DNA from: Streptomyces hydrogenans
Lineage (GTDB): Bacteria; Actinomycetota; Actinomycetes; Streptomycetales; Streptomycetaceae
Direction: 5' to 3'
DNA length: 64,000 nt
Assembly (NCBI RefSeq): GCF_014656075.1
Contig: NZ_BNBS01000016.1
Coordinates: forward strand, 1 to 64,000
In this document: in pieces, positions 41,477 through 50,622 of the stretch
How positions within the stretch are numbered: position 1 is the stretch's first letter
Layout of the letters: each line of letters opens with the position of its first letter
Made by a program: the position numbers and the translations under genes
The notes under the pieces: generated by a model
Database searches by the model: none
Told to the model about the DNA's origin: nothing
Seen by the model: the letters and a program-made list of their open reading frames with translations, nothing else

Positions 41477-44008
41477 CTACTCGGCCTTGATGGCGCTGAG
41501 CATGTTCAGGCGGGCGGCGCTGCGGGCCGGCCAGAGCGAGGCCAGGACGCCGACCAGGGCGGCCAGGAGGAGGAAGATCCCGACCCGGTCCCAGGGCACG
41601 ACCAGGCCGTAGCCGGGCAGGCTCGCCTCGAAGGTCTTGCCGATGGCCCAGGCGAGGAAGGTGCCGAGGCCGATGCCGACGACCGCGCCGAAGACCGAGA
41701 TCACGACGGCCTCCAGGCGGACCATGCGCTTCACCCGGCGCCGGTCGAGACCGATCGCGCGGATCATGCCGATCTCCTGCTGCCGCTCGAAGACGGACAT
41801 CGCGAGGGTGTTGACGACGCCGAGGACGGCGATGATCAGGGCCATCGCGAGCAGCCCGTACATGATGTTCAGGAGCAGGTTGATCTGGCCGCCGAAGGTG
41901 TCGCGGATGTCCTTCTCGTCCATGACGGAGATGGCCGGGTTGTCGCCCATGGCCTTGGTCAGGGCCTGCTCGTGGGCGTCGCTCGGGCCGCCCTCGGTGG
42001 AGACGAAGATCTGCGGGATGTACTTCTCGGGGTCGTGCGCGTCGAGGACCTTCGTGTCCACGAGGACGGGGGAGAGGAACTCGCTGTCCTTGTAGATCGC
42101 GGCGACCTTCAGCTCGCCCTTCTTCTTGTCCAGGTACTCGACCGGGACGGTGGCGCCGACCTTCAGGCCGCGCTTGTCGGCGGTCTTGTCGGCGACGGCG
42201 ATCTGGCCGTCGGCGAGCCCGCTCAGCGAGCCCTGCAGGACGTCGACCTTGAGGACCTTCTCGATGGCGCCGGGGGTGACGCCGGAGGCGGAGACGTAGG
42301 AGCCCTTGATGTCGAGGGCGCCGGCCTGCTGCGGGGAGACGGCGGTGACGCCGGGGGCCTTCTCCAGGGCGGCCAGGGCCTCCGGGGACAGGCCGCCGCC
42401 GCTGGCCATGGAGACCATGTAGTCGGCCTTGATCTGCTCGACGGTCATCTTGTCGAGGGCCTGTCCGGCGCTGACGCCGATGACGGTGAGGCCGGTGACC
42501 AGGGTGAGGCCGATGGCGAGCGCGGAGGCGGTGGCGCCGGTGCGGCGCGGGTTGCGGACCGCGTTGAGGCCGGCGAGCTTGCCGGAGATCCCGAACGCCT
42601 TCACGAAGAAGGGACGGATCAGGGCGATCACGGGCCGGGACAGGAACGGGATCAGGATGATGATGCCGATGAGGGTGGCGAAGGCGCCGCCCGCGATGGT
42701 CATCCGGCCCTCGTCGCCGCCGGCGTTGGCGCCGAGCACGATCAGGGCGGCGCCGAGGGCGGTGATCGCGGCACCGATCGAGTTCCGCACGACGAGCGAC
42801 TTGGCGTTCGGGGTGGCGTGGACGCTGTTCATGGCGGCGACCGGCGGGATCTTCGCGGCGCGGCGGCCGGGCAGCCAGGCGGCCAGCATGGTGATGACGA
42901 CGCCGACGCCGAAGGCGGCGAGCACCGGGGTGGTGCCGAGGACCAGGTCGCCGTCCGGGACCTTCATGTCGAAGGCGGCCATGCCGGAGCGCAGGCCCAC
43001 GGCGAGCCCGATGCCGAGCAGGTAGCCGACCGCGGAGGCCACGATGCCGACGATGCCGGCCTCGGCCAGGACGGAGCGGGTGATCTGCTTGCGCGAGGCA
43101 CCGACCGCGCGCATCAGGGCCAGTTCCTTGGTGCGCTGGGCGACCAGCATCGTGAAGGTGTTGGAGATCAGGAAGACGCCGACGAAGAGGGCGATGCCGG
43201 CGAAGCCGAGGAGCGTCTGGTTGAGGGCGCCGAGGCCGGACTCGATCTCCCGGGCCTGCTCGTCGGCGAGGGCCTGGCCGGTCTGGGCGGTGGCGGCCTT
43301 CGGGACGACCTTCAGGACCTCGTCGCGGAGCTTCTCGTCGTCGGCGCCGGGGGCGGCCGAGACGTTCAGGTCGGAGTAGTAGCCGGGCTTGAGGTACAGC
43401 TTCTGGGCGACCGGGGCGTCGAAGACGACGAGGCTGCCGCCGGCGTTGACGGCGCCGTCCTCGGTGGTGAAGACGCCGGAGAGGGTGTACTCCTTCACCG
43501 GGCCGTTGGTGGCCACGCGGACGCGCTCGCCGACCTGGTAGCCGCCCTTGTCGGCGGTCTCCTTGTCGAGGGCGATCTGGTCCGCCGCGGTGGGTCCGGC
43601 GCCGGTGGTGAACGCGAGCGCCGGGTCCTTGCCGTCGGGGCCGGGGGCGAAGTTGACGCCCTTGTTGGACCAGCCGGAGCCGATCAGCTTGCCCTTGGCG
43701 TCCGGCACGCCGGCGAAGCCGTCGACGCGGGGCTGGACGCCGGTGACGCCGTCGAGCTTCGCGACCTTGTCGACGGTCGCCTGGGAGAGGCCCGGGTTCT
43801 TGGCGGCCTCCTCCGGGTCCGGCCGCAGGCTGACGGCGACGGCCACGTCGTCGTAGCTCTTCGCGGACTGGCCGCGGAAGGCCTGGGAGAGGGTGTCGGT
43901 GAAGACGAGGGTGCCGGAGACGAAGGCGACGCCGAGCATCACGGCGAGCACGGTCATCAGCAGCCGCGCCTTGTGCGCGAGGACGTTGCGCAGGGCGGTA
44001 CGGAACAT
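41477..44008 (-). CDS. ABC transporter permease, FtsX/MacB family (duplicated)
   Basis: 843 residues with the same double-FtsX layout as the permease at 5299: LRNVLAHKARLLMTVLAVMLGVAFVSGTLVFTDT at the N-terminus, an outer domain to ~255, TM bundle with MLVAQRTKELALMRAVGASRKQ, a linker, a second outer domain (~470-700) and a final bundle with SVFERQQEIGMIRAIGLDRRR. The final RSAARLNMLSAIKAE is the conserved end. It works with the ATPase encoded 60 bp upstream. Substrate unknown; no two-component system is adjacent. Confidence 0.9.
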   Translation of the reverse strand: MFRTALRNVLAHKARLLMTVLAVMLGVAFVSGTLVFTDTLSQAFRGQSAKSYDDVAVAVSLRPDPEEAAKNPGLSQATVDKVAKLDGVTGVQPRVDGFAGVPDAKGKLIGSGWSNKGVNFAPGPDGKDPALAFTTGAGPTAADQIALDKETADKGGYQVGERVRVATNGPVKEYTLSGVFTTEDGAVNAGGSLVVFDAPVAQKLYLKPGYYSDLNVSAAPGADDEKLRDEVLKVVPKAATAQTGQALADEQAREIESGLGALNQTLLGFAGIALFVGVFLISNTFTMLVAQRTKELALMRAVGASRKQITRSVLAEAGIVGIVASAVGYLLGIGLAVGLRSGMAAFDMKVPDGDLVLGTTPVLAAFGVGVVITMLAAWLPGRRAAKIPPVAAMNSVHATPNAKSLVVRNSIGAAITALGAALIVLGANAGGDEGRMTIAGGAFATLIGIIILIPFLSRPVIALIRPFFVKAFGISGKLAGLNAVRNPRRTGATASALAIGLTLVTGLTVIGVSAGQALDKMTVEQIKADYMVSMASGGGLSPEALAALEKAPGVTAVSPQQAGALDIKGSYVSASGVTPGAIEKVLKVDVLQGSLSGLADGQIAVADKTADKRGLKVGATVPVEYLDKKKGELKVAAIYKDSEFLSPVLVDTKVLDAHDPEKYIPQIFVSTEGGPSDAHEQALTKAMGDNPAISVMDEKDIRDTFGGQINLLLNIMYGLLAMALIIAVLGVVNTLAMSVFERQQEIGMIRAIGLDRRRVKRMVRLEAVVISVFGAVVGIGLGTFLAWAIGKTFEASLPGYGLVVPWDRVGIFLLLAALVGVLASLWPARSAARLNMLSAIKAE

Positions 44009-44068
44009 GGGTGAGGTCCTGGAGGTCCGGGTGGCGGGGGATCGGGTACGAGGAGCGCGCCGGGCGCG

Positions 44069-44839
44069 TCAGCTCGTACGGCCCTTGGTGTCGAAGGCCT
44101 TCATCCGGTCGAGCACGCCGTCCGCCGTGGGCCGGAGCATCTCGTCGACGATCCGGCCGTCGGCCAGGAAGATCACGCGGTCGGCGTAGGAGGCGGCGAC
44201 GGGGTCGTGGGTGACCATGACGACGGTCTGGCCGAGCTCGCGGACGGAGTTCCGGAGGAAGCCGAGGACCTCGGCGCCGGAGCGGGAGTCCAGGTTTCCG
44301 GTGGGCTCGTCGCCGAAGATGATCTCCGGCTGGGAGGCGAGGGCGCGGGCGACGGCGACGCGCTGCTGCTGGCCGCCGGAGAGCTCGGTCGGGCGGTGCT
44401 TGAGGCGGCCGGAGAGACCGAGCATGTCGATGACCTTCTGGACCCACGCCTGGTCGGCCTTGCGGCCGGCGATGTCCATGGGGAGCGTGATGTTCTCCAT
44501 GGCGGTGAGGGTCGGCAGCAGGTTGAACGCCTGGAAGATGAAGCCGATCTTGTCCCGGCGGAGCTGGGTGAGCTGCTTGTCCTTGAGGGTGGACAGCTCG
44601 GTGTCGCCGATCCGGACCGAACCGGAGGAGAAGGAGTCGAGGCCGGCGACGCAGTGCATGAGCGTCGACTTGCCGGAGCCGGAGGGGCCCATGATCGCGG
44701 TGAACTCGCCCTGGCGGAAGTCCACGCTGACCCGGTCGAGCGCGACGACCTGCGTCTCGCCCGCTCCGTAGACCTTCGTGAGCTCCGCGGCGCGGGCGGC
44801 CACGGCGGTGACGCGGGGCACGGTGGGGGTGGTGGTCAC
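44069..44839 (-). CDS. ABC transporter ATP-binding protein (MacB/LolD type)
   Basis: 256 residues. Walker A GPSGSGKST, FIFQAFNLLPTLTAMENITLPMDIAGRK, LSGGQQQRVAVARAL, IIFGDEPTGNLDSRSGAEVLGFL and VTHDP are intact; it differs from the ATPase at 4514-5302 mainly at the termini and in the loop around residues 75-95. GTG at 44839 has AGGAG 8 nt upstream; longer frames lack a ribosome site. It starts the minus-strand ABC operon. A 388-bp spacer separates it from bldA. Confidence 0.92.
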   Translation of the reverse strand: MTTTPTVPRVTAVAARAAELTKVYGAGETQVVALDRVSVDFRQGEFTAIMGPSGSGKSTLMHCVAGLDSFSSGSVRIGDTELSTLKDKQLTQLRRDKIGFIFQAFNLLPTLTAMENITLPMDIAGRKADQAWVQKVIDMLGLSGRLKHRPTELSGGQQQRVAVARALASQPEIIFGDEPTGNLDSRSGAEVLGFLRNSVRELGQTVVMVTHDPVAASYADRVIFLADGRIVDEMLRPTADGVLDRMKAFDTKGRTS

Positions 44840-45117
44840 GAGGGGACTCCTGTCAGGACGGTCGAGCGGATCGGCGGCAACCCGGTGTCCCGGGAACCAC
44901 TCCATCGTTTCGAACGTTCTTGTCCAGGTCGTCCGCCCACGTGCCCGTTCCCGGGGCCCTCTCGGGTCGGACCGGGGGTCCCGCTCCTCCTCCTCTGGTA
45001 TGACGGCGACCCTGACGGCGGACGTGACACACCTGCGGCGAGATCTGGTCAATCCGGGGGTGACCGCTTTGCGCCTGCGACCCCCGTCACAGTTCGGGAA
45101 AACCCCTCCCACCTGCA

Positions 45118-45145
45118 CTGACGCACCCTCAGACGTCAATAAAAT
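45118..45145 (+). promoter_or_regulatory. Candidate bldA promoter CTGACG-N16-TAAAAT, in an AT-rich patch
   Basis: The 388-bp spacer 44840-45227 holds no gene. Near its end an unusually AT-rich patch gives a -10 TAAAAT (45140-45145) with CTGACG (45118-45123) upstream. A second candidate -10, TAGGCT, is at 45193-45198, with a 7-bp hairpin CTCGTTC/GAACGAG (45162-45179) just before it. Either could drive the tRNA. Confidence 0.45.
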
Positions 45146-45227
45146 AAGACAACATCGGTCGCTCGTTCCGCTGAACGAGGGAAGGGCCCCGATAGGCTCC
45201 TGTGCCAACGCGGAGCTTCGCGGCAAC

Positions 45228-45313
45228 GCCCGGATGGTGGAATAGCAGACACGGCGAGCTTAAACCTCGCTGGCCTTCGGGCCGTACCGGTTCAAGTCCG
45301 GTTCCGGGCACCA
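45228..45313 (+). tRNA. bldA: tRNA-Leu, anticodon UAA (bldA)
   Basis: 86 nt including an encoded CCA. The acceptor GCCCGGA pairs with TCCGGGC (45303-45309). The anticodon stem GCGAG/CTCGC encloses the loop CTTAAAC, whose positions 34-36 are TAA, so it reads the UUA codon. A long class II variable arm (GGCC-TTC-GGGCC) and the TpsiC arm CCGGTTCAAGTCCGG complete a leucine tRNA. In Streptomyces this is bldA, the only tRNA that decodes UUA efficiently; it controls aerial growth and antibiotic production through rare TTA codons in regulatory genes. Confidence 0.95.
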
Positions 45314-45507
45314 CCCCGGGCCCAGGTGACCCCTGCGGCCCGGCGTTCCGCCCCTCTCCTCCCTCCCCTCCCTCCCGGGCTCCCGGTGGCCGGTTGAAGA
45401 TCGAAAGTTGTCGCAAAAGATCCTCCCCGAGCACTAGAGAGTTTCTTTTGCCTACGCATTACCCTTGACGCAAGGCCGCGCAGTGCGGCCGTCCATGGAG
45501 GAGTGAG

Positions 45508-46413
45508 ATGAGGAGCAGCAACCCGGTCTTCTCGCGACGGGGGTTCAGCCGCGACAACGGCTACGCGGGCTTCAACGCGCAGCAGCCGCAGGCCGGGGGC
45601 CCCGCCGTCGGAACGAACCCCTACGCGACCGGTAACCCGTACGCCGAGGGTGCGACGGCCAACCCGTACGCCACCAACCCCTACGCGCCGCAGGACGTCC
45701 AGACGGGCGCCCCGCAGCAGGCGCGCGGCAACGTGATGACGATCGACGACGTCGTGAGCCGTACGGCCATGACGCTCGGCACGGTCGTGCTCACCGCCGT
45801 CCTGTCCTGGCTGCTGCTGCCGGTCGACCCCGCGAACCTCGGCAAGTCCTACGGCATCGCCATCGGCGCCGCCCTGGTCGCGCTCGTCCTGTCGCTCGTG
45901 CAGTCCTTCAAGCGCAAGCCGTCGCCGGCGCTCATCCTGGGCTACGCGGCCTTCGAGGGCGTCTTCCTCGGCGTGATCTCCGCCGCCGTCTCGACGTACA
46001 TCGCCGACGGCGTGGTCATCCAGGCGGTCCTCGGCACCATGGCGGTCTTCGCCGGCGTGCTGACCGCCTACAAGATGGGCTGGATCCGGGTCAACCGGCG
46101 CTTCACCGGCTTCGTGATGGCCGCCGCCATGGGCTTCATGCTGCTCATGGTGGTCAATCTGCTCTTCGCCGTCTTCGGCGGCGGTGACGGCCTCGGCTTC
46201 CGCAGCGGTGGCCTCGGCATCCTCTTCGGCGTCATCGGCATCATCCTCGGCGCCTGCTTCCTCGCCCTCGACTTCAAGCAGGTCGAGGACGGCATCACCT
46301 ACGGTGCCCCCCGCGAGGAGGCGTGGCTGGCCGCCTTCGGTCTCACCATGACCCTGGTGTGGATCTACCTGGAGATGCTGCGTCTGCTGTCGATCCTCCA
46401 GGGCGACGACTGA
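45508..46413 (+). CDS. Bax inhibitor-1/YccA family membrane protein
   Basis: 301 residues. The first ~75 residues are hydrophilic with four NPYA repeats (TNPYATGNPYAEG, TANPYATNPYAPQ), followed by MTIDDVVSRTAMTLG and seven hydrophobic helices to the end, including ILGYAAFEGVFLGVISAAVSTYI and FLALDFKQVEDGITYGAPREEAWLAAFGL, the conserved BI-1 acidic pair region. In other organisms the family acts as a pH-sensitive calcium leak or protease modulator; the bacterial role is not settled. GGAGGAG precedes the ATG. A small 6-bp hairpin lies in its leader (45474-45490). Confidence 0.92.
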   Translation: MRSSNPVFSRRGFSRDNGYAGFNAQQPQAGGPAVGTNPYATGNPYAEGATANPYATNPYAPQDVQTGAPQQARGNVMTIDDVVSRTAMTLGTVVLTAVLSWLLLPVDPANLGKSYGIAIGAALVALVLSLVQSFKRKPSPALILGYAAFEGVFLGVISAAVSTYIADGVVIQAVLGTMAVFAGVLTAYKMGWIRVNRRFTGFVMAAAMGFMLLMVVNLLFAVFGGGDGLGFRSGGLGILFGVIGIILGACFLALDFKQVEDGITYGAPREEAWLAAFGLTMTLVWIYLEMLRLLSILQGDD

Positions 46414-46431
46414 CGCACCCCGTGACTCGGG

Positions 46432-46469
46432 GGAAGGGCCCGTCCGGCACTCGCCGGGCGGGCCCTTCC
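46432..46469. terminator. Stem-loop terminator
   Basis: A 17-bp stem with one G-U-type mismatch (46432-46448 with 46453-46469) around a 4-nt loop follows the BI-1 gene. Confidence 0.88.
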
Positions 46470-46492
46470 GCGTCCCTCCCCGGCGCCCCCGG

Positions 46493-46498
46493 TAGGGT
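46493..46498 (+). promoter_or_regulatory. -10 element TAGGGT, leaderless
   Basis: TAGGGT ends 7 nt before the GTG at 46506. Confidence 0.5.
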
Positions 46499-46505
46499 CG
46501 GCCGG

Positions 46506-46835
46506 GTGCTGGATACGAGTGAACTGACCGCCGCCGTGGAACGCTTCGCCGACCGGCTGCGGGTGGCCCCGCAGAGCCGCCTCCAGCGGGGCGCGGCCGC
46601 CGAGGGCCTGGCCCTGGCGAGGGACCTCGCGGTGCGCGCCCAGCGCGCGGAGTTCCCCGACCGGGAGCCGAGGACCATCCCCGACGCGGGCGTCTTCACC
46701 GTCGCCGACCAGCTGGCCGTCGCGGGCGCCGACCTCGCCGAGATCCTGAGAACGGCCCCGTCCCCCTCCCGCGAACGGGAGCTGGACGAGGCCGTGAGGC
46801 TGGTGCGGGAGGCGCGGGAGCGCGCGGGGCTGTGA
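46506..46835 (+). CDS. Small helical hypothetical protein
   Basis: 109 residues, rich in Ala, Arg and Glu, predicted all-helical (TSELTAAVERFADRLRVAP, RGAAAEGLALARDLAVRAQ, LDEAVRLVREARERAGL), with no signal or TM. I recognise no family. The GTG start at 46506 fits a leaderless transcript and follows directly after the BI-1 terminator, so it is an independent gene. It is convergent with the next gene, 15 bp apart. Confidence 0.65.
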   Translation: MLDTSELTAAVERFADRLRVAPQSRLQRGAAAEGLALARDLAVRAQRAEFPDREPRTIPDAGVFTVADQLAVAGADLAEILRTAPSPSRERELDEAVRLVREARERAGL

Positions 46836-46850
46836 AGGGCCCCGAGGGGG

Positions 46851-47687
46851 CTACAGCGAGGCGATGACGCGGTCCGCGAGGATGTAGACGTTCTCCTCGT
46901 CGGACTCGCCGTACGAGAACGTCAGGGCGAAGGCGCCGGAGACGCCCGAGCCGCCGAGGAGGACCGGGCTGCGGCCGGCCCGGAGGGCCTCCGCGAGGCG
47001 CTCCGCGGTCTCGCGGTGGCCCGGGGTCATGCAGAGCGTGGTGCCGTCGGCGAAGACGTACACGTCCAGAGTGCCGAGCGGTCCCGGGCGGACGTCCGTG
47101 AGGGCCGTGGCCGTGTCGGCCAGCTCCTCCAGGCGCGCCACCGTCCGCTCGTGGTCCGTGACCACCGGCGTCTGCACCGGCACGAAGTCCGGGTGCGAGG
47201 GGTGGCGGCGGCGGGCGGCGGCCAGCTCCGCGGAGTCCTCGGGGTACTCGGGGAAGTCGTCCACCGGGTCGACGACGCCGTCGAGCGCGGCGGCCTCGGC
47301 CTCCATGGCCTCCAGGGCCATCGCCTCCAGGCCCACGAAGTCCGTCTGGCGCGGCACGAAGAGGCCGGTGGACTCCTCGCCGCCCAGACCGCCGAGGAGG
47401 GCGGAGGGCGCGTCGGCCGCGTCCCGGGCCTCCTGCGCGGCCCAGAAGGCCCGCGCCTCGGCGAGCTCGCGCTCGCGCTCCTCGGCCAGCGCCTCCGCGA
47501 CCGCGGCCCGTATCTCGGCGGCGGGCGTGGTGCGGGCCGCGGGGACCGTCACGCCGCGGCCGGCGGCCAGCTCGGTGCGCAGGGCGGTGACCTCCTGGCG
47601 GAGACCCCGCACGTGGTGCAGGGCAGCAGCGCCCACGGCCGTGGCAGCGGCCGTGGTCAGCAGCAGGGCAAGAGACATGGCGCTCAC
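46851..47687 (-). CDS. Membrane-anchored hypothetical protein
   Basis: 278 residues. One N-terminal TM (~4-25, SLALLLTTAAATAVGAAALHHV) is followed by a coiled-coil-like region (~27-95, rich in Ala/Glu/Arg), an acidic linker, and a C-terminal domain (~178-278; TALTDVRPGPLGTLDVYVFADGTTLCMTP, TFSYGESDEENVYILADRVIASL) of unknown fold. I know no function; the layout suggests a cytoplasmic or surface domain tethered to the membrane. Upstream lies a 402-bp spacer with a hairpin and degenerate repeats. Confidence 0.65.
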   Translation of the reverse strand: MSAMSLALLLTTAAATAVGAAALHHVRGLRQEVTALRTELAAGRGVTVPAARTTPAAEIRAAVAEALAEERERELAEARAFWAAQEARDAADAPSALLGGLGGEESTGLFVPRQTDFVGLEAMALEAMEAEAAALDGVVDPVDDFPEYPEDSAELAAARRRHPSHPDFVPVQTPVVTDHERTVARLEELADTATALTDVRPGPLGTLDVYVFADGTTLCMTPGHRETAERLAEALRAGRSPVLLGGSGVSGAFALTFSYGESDEENVYILADRVIASL

Positions 47688-47837
47688 TGACGTACTCCCG
47701 ATTCGAGTCGATCCCCCGACTTCCTACATCAGCTTGTCGCGGCCCGGGACCCCCTGTCAGTGCATTACGTCACGAAACGGACAGGTATTTCGGCCGGGTG
47801 TTTAGTCCCAGAACTACTCTGACCTGCGAAAACGAAC

Positions 47838-47868
47838 TCCCCCGGGATGTATGTCACATCCTGGGGGA
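47838..47868. terminator. Hairpin in the thiolase downstream spacer
   Basis: TCCCCCGGGATGT and ACATCCTGGGGGA pair at 12 of 13 positions around a 5-nt loop. It is the best candidate terminator for the minus-strand thiolase. No gene lies in the 47688-48089 gap. Confidence 0.6.
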
Positions 47869-47926
47869 GATTCGGTCACGGCTTGGACGCGAGGAGGTTG
47901 ACGCGTTCGGCCCGTGGAGAGCGGAG

Positions 47927-48110
47927 GCGGCTCGGCTCAGCTCGGTCACTCGATCCCGTGGCCACACTGAGCGTCGCTTCCGCCGCGGCTCGGCTCAGTC
48001 GCTCGATCCCGTGGTCGCACTGAGCGTCGCCTCCGCTGTGGGCAGGTGCCGCCCTCGTTCCTCGGGCGGCCCCTACCCTCCGCCGCGGCTCAGCTCAGTC
48101 GCTCGATGAC
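47927..48110. repeat. Degenerate direct repeats continuing the thiolase 3' end
   Basis: On the minus strand the last thiolase codons and following bases (ATCGAGCGACTGAGC then GAGCCGCGGCGGA) recur downstream: near-exact around 47980-48008 and diverged around 47927-47955. Between them AGCGACGCTCAGTG and CCACGGGATCGAG are also repeated, giving a 53-bp step. Confidence 0.65.
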
Positions 48111-49310
48111 CATCGCCATGCCCTGGCCGCCGCCGACGCACATGGTCTCCAGGCCGAACTGCTTGTCGTGGAACTGGAGGCTGTTGATCAGGGTGCCGGT
48201 GATGCGCGCGCCCGTCATGCCGAAGGGGTGGCCGACGGCGATGGCGCCGCCGTTGACGTTCACCTTGTCCAGGTCCAGGCCGAGGTCCTGGTAGGAGGGG
48301 ATGACCTGGGCGGCGAACGCCTCGTTGATCTCGGCGAGGTCGATGTCGCCGATCGTCAGGCCGGCGCGCTTCAGGGCCTGCTTCGACGCCTCGACCGGGC
48401 CGAGGCCCATGATCTCGGGGGAGAGGCCGGAGACGCCGGTGGAGACGATCCGGGCCAGCGGGGTCAGGCCCAGCTCGCGCGCCTTGGTGTCGGACATGAT
48501 CACGAGCGCGGCGGCGCCGTCGTTCAGCGGGCAGCAGTTGCCGGCGGTGACCAGGCCGTCGGGGCGGAAGACCGGCTTGAGGCCGGAGACGCCCTCCAGG
48601 GTGACGCCCGCGCGCGGGCCGTCGTCGGTGGCGACGACGGTGCCGTCCGGGGTCGTCACCGGGGTGATCTCGCGCTCCCAGAAGCCGTTCTTGATGGCCT
48701 GCTCGGCGAGGTTCTGCGAGCGGACGCCGAACTCGTCCATCTCCCGGCGGCTGATGCCCTTCATCCGGGCGAGGTTCTCCGCGGTCTGGCCCATCGCGAT
48801 GTACGCGTCGGGGACCAGGCCGTCCTGGCGCGGGTCGTGCCAGGAGGAGCCCTCGGACGCGGCGACCTCGGCGGTGCGGGCCTCGGCGTCGGCGAAGAAC
48901 GGGTTGTGGGTGTCCGGCAGCGAGTCCGAGTTGCCCTTCACGAAGGAGGACACCATCTCGACGCCCGCCGAGATGAAGACGTCGCCCTCGCCCGCCTTGA
49001 TCGCGTGCAGCGCCATCCGGGAGGTCTGGAGCGAGGAGGAGCAGTAGCGGGTGATCGTGCAGCCCGGCAGGTGGTCCATGCCCATCTGCACGGCCACGAT
49101 GCGGCCCAGGTTGTTGCCCTGCTCGCCGCCGGGGAGGCCGCAGCCCAGCATCAGGTCGTCGATGTCGCGCGGGTCCAGCTCGGGGACCTTGGCCAGCGCG
49201 GCCTGGATGATCGTGGCCGTGAGGTCGTCGGGGCGCAGGTCCTTCAGGGAGCCCTTGAAGGCCCGGCCGATGGGGGAACGGGCGGTCGAGACGATCACGG
49301 CTTCGGGCAT
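48090..49310 (-). CDS. Acetyl-CoA C-acyltransferase (thiolase)
   Basis: 406 residues. The acylated Cys90 is in TRYCSSSLQ; the other signatures are [32 protein letters not shown] (His) and [16 protein letters not shown] (second Cys). The sequence is of the FadA/degradative type rather than the short biosynthetic PhaA type, so beta-oxidation of fatty acids is most likely. No fadB-like partner is adjacent. ATG 49310 has GGAG ~6 nt upstream; an in-frame GTG one codon earlier is less likely. Repeats follow the stop codon. Confidence 0.95.
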   Translation of the reverse strand: MPEAVIVSTARSPIGRAFKGSLKDLRPDDLTATIIQAALAKVPELDPRDIDDLMLGCGLPGGEQGNNLGRIVAVQMGMDHLPGCTITRYCSSSLQTSRMALHAIKAGEGDVFISAGVEMVSSFVKGNSDSLPDTHNPFFADAEARTAEVAASEGSSWHDPRQDGLVPDAYIAMGQTAENLARMKGISRREMDEFGVRSQNLAEQAIKNGFWEREITPVTTPDGTVVATDDGPRAGVTLEGVSGLKPVFRPDGLVTAGNCCPLNDGAAALVIMSDTKARELGLTPLARIVSTGVSGLSPEIMGLGPVEASKQALKRAGLTIGDIDLAEINEAFAAQVIPSYQDLGLDLDKVNVNGGAIAVGHPFGMTGARITGTLINSLQFHDKQFGLETMCVGGGQGMAMVIERLS

Positions 49311-49421
49311 CACGGCTCCAGGGGTCTGGTGGCGGTCGGGCTCACTGGGAAGTTACCCGGACGTACCGCGCGGGGTCACCGGCAACGGCGTGTGACGAGG
49401 GCCTCTTTTCTAAGCGCTTGC

Positions 49422-50501
49422 TCAGGTCCGCGGGGAGTCCTGCGGCAGCGGCTCCCCGCGCCCCTTCCGCACGTCCCCGGGCTCCCCGCTCCCCGCCCCC
49501 TCCGCCGCCGCGCCCCCGGGCGCCTCCGCGCCCTCCGGCGCCTCCGTCAGGCGCCGCCGGCGCCGGTGCTTCAGGAGCGCCCAGGGCGCCCGGGCCCCGG
49601 TCACCTCCGTACCGGCCTGCCGCGCCGCCGCGGCCGCAGCCTTCGCCACCGGCAGCATGCCCTCGCTGCGGTCCGCCTCCGGGCGGTCCGCTTCCGGCCA
49701 CACGCCGAGCGAGGCGCACAGGGTCGGCAGCACCGCCATCGCGGCCGTCGCGTACCCCTCCGCCGACGGGTGGAAGAGGTCCACCCCGAACATCTCGCGC
49801 GGGTTCGCCGCGAACTCGGGCCCCAGCAGGTCGCCCAGCGACACCGTCCGCCCGCCCTGCTCCACCACCACGATCGTCTGCGCGGCCGCCAGCTGCCGGG
49901 AGGCCCGGCGGGCCAGCCAGCGCAGCGGCTGGTAGACCGGCTCGATCGTGCCCAGGTCCGGGCAGGTGCCGACGACCACCTCCGCGCCGGCCGTCCGCAG
50001 CCGCCGCACCGCCGCCGCCAGGAGCCGCACCGACTCCGTCGCGGGCATCCGGTGCGTCACGTCGTTCGCCCCGATCATGATCACGCAGACGTCCGGGGGG
50101 CCCAGCGGCTGCGCGAGCAGCAGGGACACCTGCCGCTCCAGGTCGTCCGAGCGGGCCCCCGACAGCGCCACGTTCTTCAGCGCCACCGGGCGCTCCGCGA
50201 CCGCCGCGAGCCCCGAGGCGAGCAGCGCGCCCGGGGTCTGCCCCGCCCGGCGCACCCCCTGGCCGGCCGCCGTGGAATCACCCAGAAGGGCGAGCCGGAG
50301 CGGGTCCTCCGTGCCGAAGGCCCTGCCGTACAGACCGTCCGTCGCCGGCGGCAGGGGAGCCGTCCCCGTGCCCACCGTCCGCTTCGCGAGCTGCGCCTCC
50401 GCCAGCAGCACCCCGACCGCGGCCACACCGATCAGACCGATGCTCCCGCCGCCGTACGCCGCTCCCGCCGCGATCCGGCGTGCCACCCTCGCCCTGGACA
50501 T
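49422..50501 (-). CDS. SGNH/GDSL hydrolase, membrane-anchored
   Basis: 359 residues from ATG 50501, preceded by GGAGGTGA. An N-terminal TM or signal anchor (~8-36) precedes the SGNH blocks: LALLGDSTAAGQG (nucleophile Ser), NVALSGARSDDL (Gly), MIGANDVTH (Asn) and VDLFHPSAEGY (catalytic Asp/His). The C-terminal ~90 residues are low-complexity, basic then Gly/Glu-rich. It probably acts as an esterase or lipase on envelope or external substrates. Divergent from cystathionine beta-synthase across 121 bp. Confidence 0.9.
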   Translation of the reverse strand: MSRARVARRIAAGAAYGGGSIGLIGVAAVGVLLAEAQLAKRTVGTGTAPLPPATDGLYGRAFGTEDPLRLALLGDSTAAGQGVRRAGQTPGALLASGLAAVAERPVALKNVALSGARSDDLERQVSLLLAQPLGPPDVCVIMIGANDVTHRMPATESVRLLAAAVRRLRTAGAEVVVGTCPDLGTIEPVYQPLRWLARRASRQLAAAQTIVVVEQGGRTVSLGDLLGPEFAANPREMFGVDLFHPSAEGYATAAMAVLPTLCASLGVWPEADRPEADRSEGMLPVAKAAAAAARQAGTEVTGARAPWALLKHRRRRRLTEAPEGAEAPGGAAAEGAGSGEPGDVRKGRGEPLPQDSPRT

Positions 50502-50622
50502 CGGGGGCGTCACCTCCTTCGAGCCGTACAGGTCCTTCAAGCCGTTCAGGGTCTACTGCCCCGAAAGGAGTCCCGACTACGCATACGCTGGCCACACCAT
50601 TACGGAGACCCCGGAGAACACG

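Noticed and set aside
45228..45313. tRNA used as phage or ICE attachment site
   Set aside because: No integrase gene and no second copy of the tRNA 3' end was seen in the flanking sequence.
47798..48109. Plus-strand 103-residue frame in the thiolase downstream spacer
   Set aside because: It reads through the degenerate repeats antisense to the thiolase end and has no ribosome site or conserved pattern.
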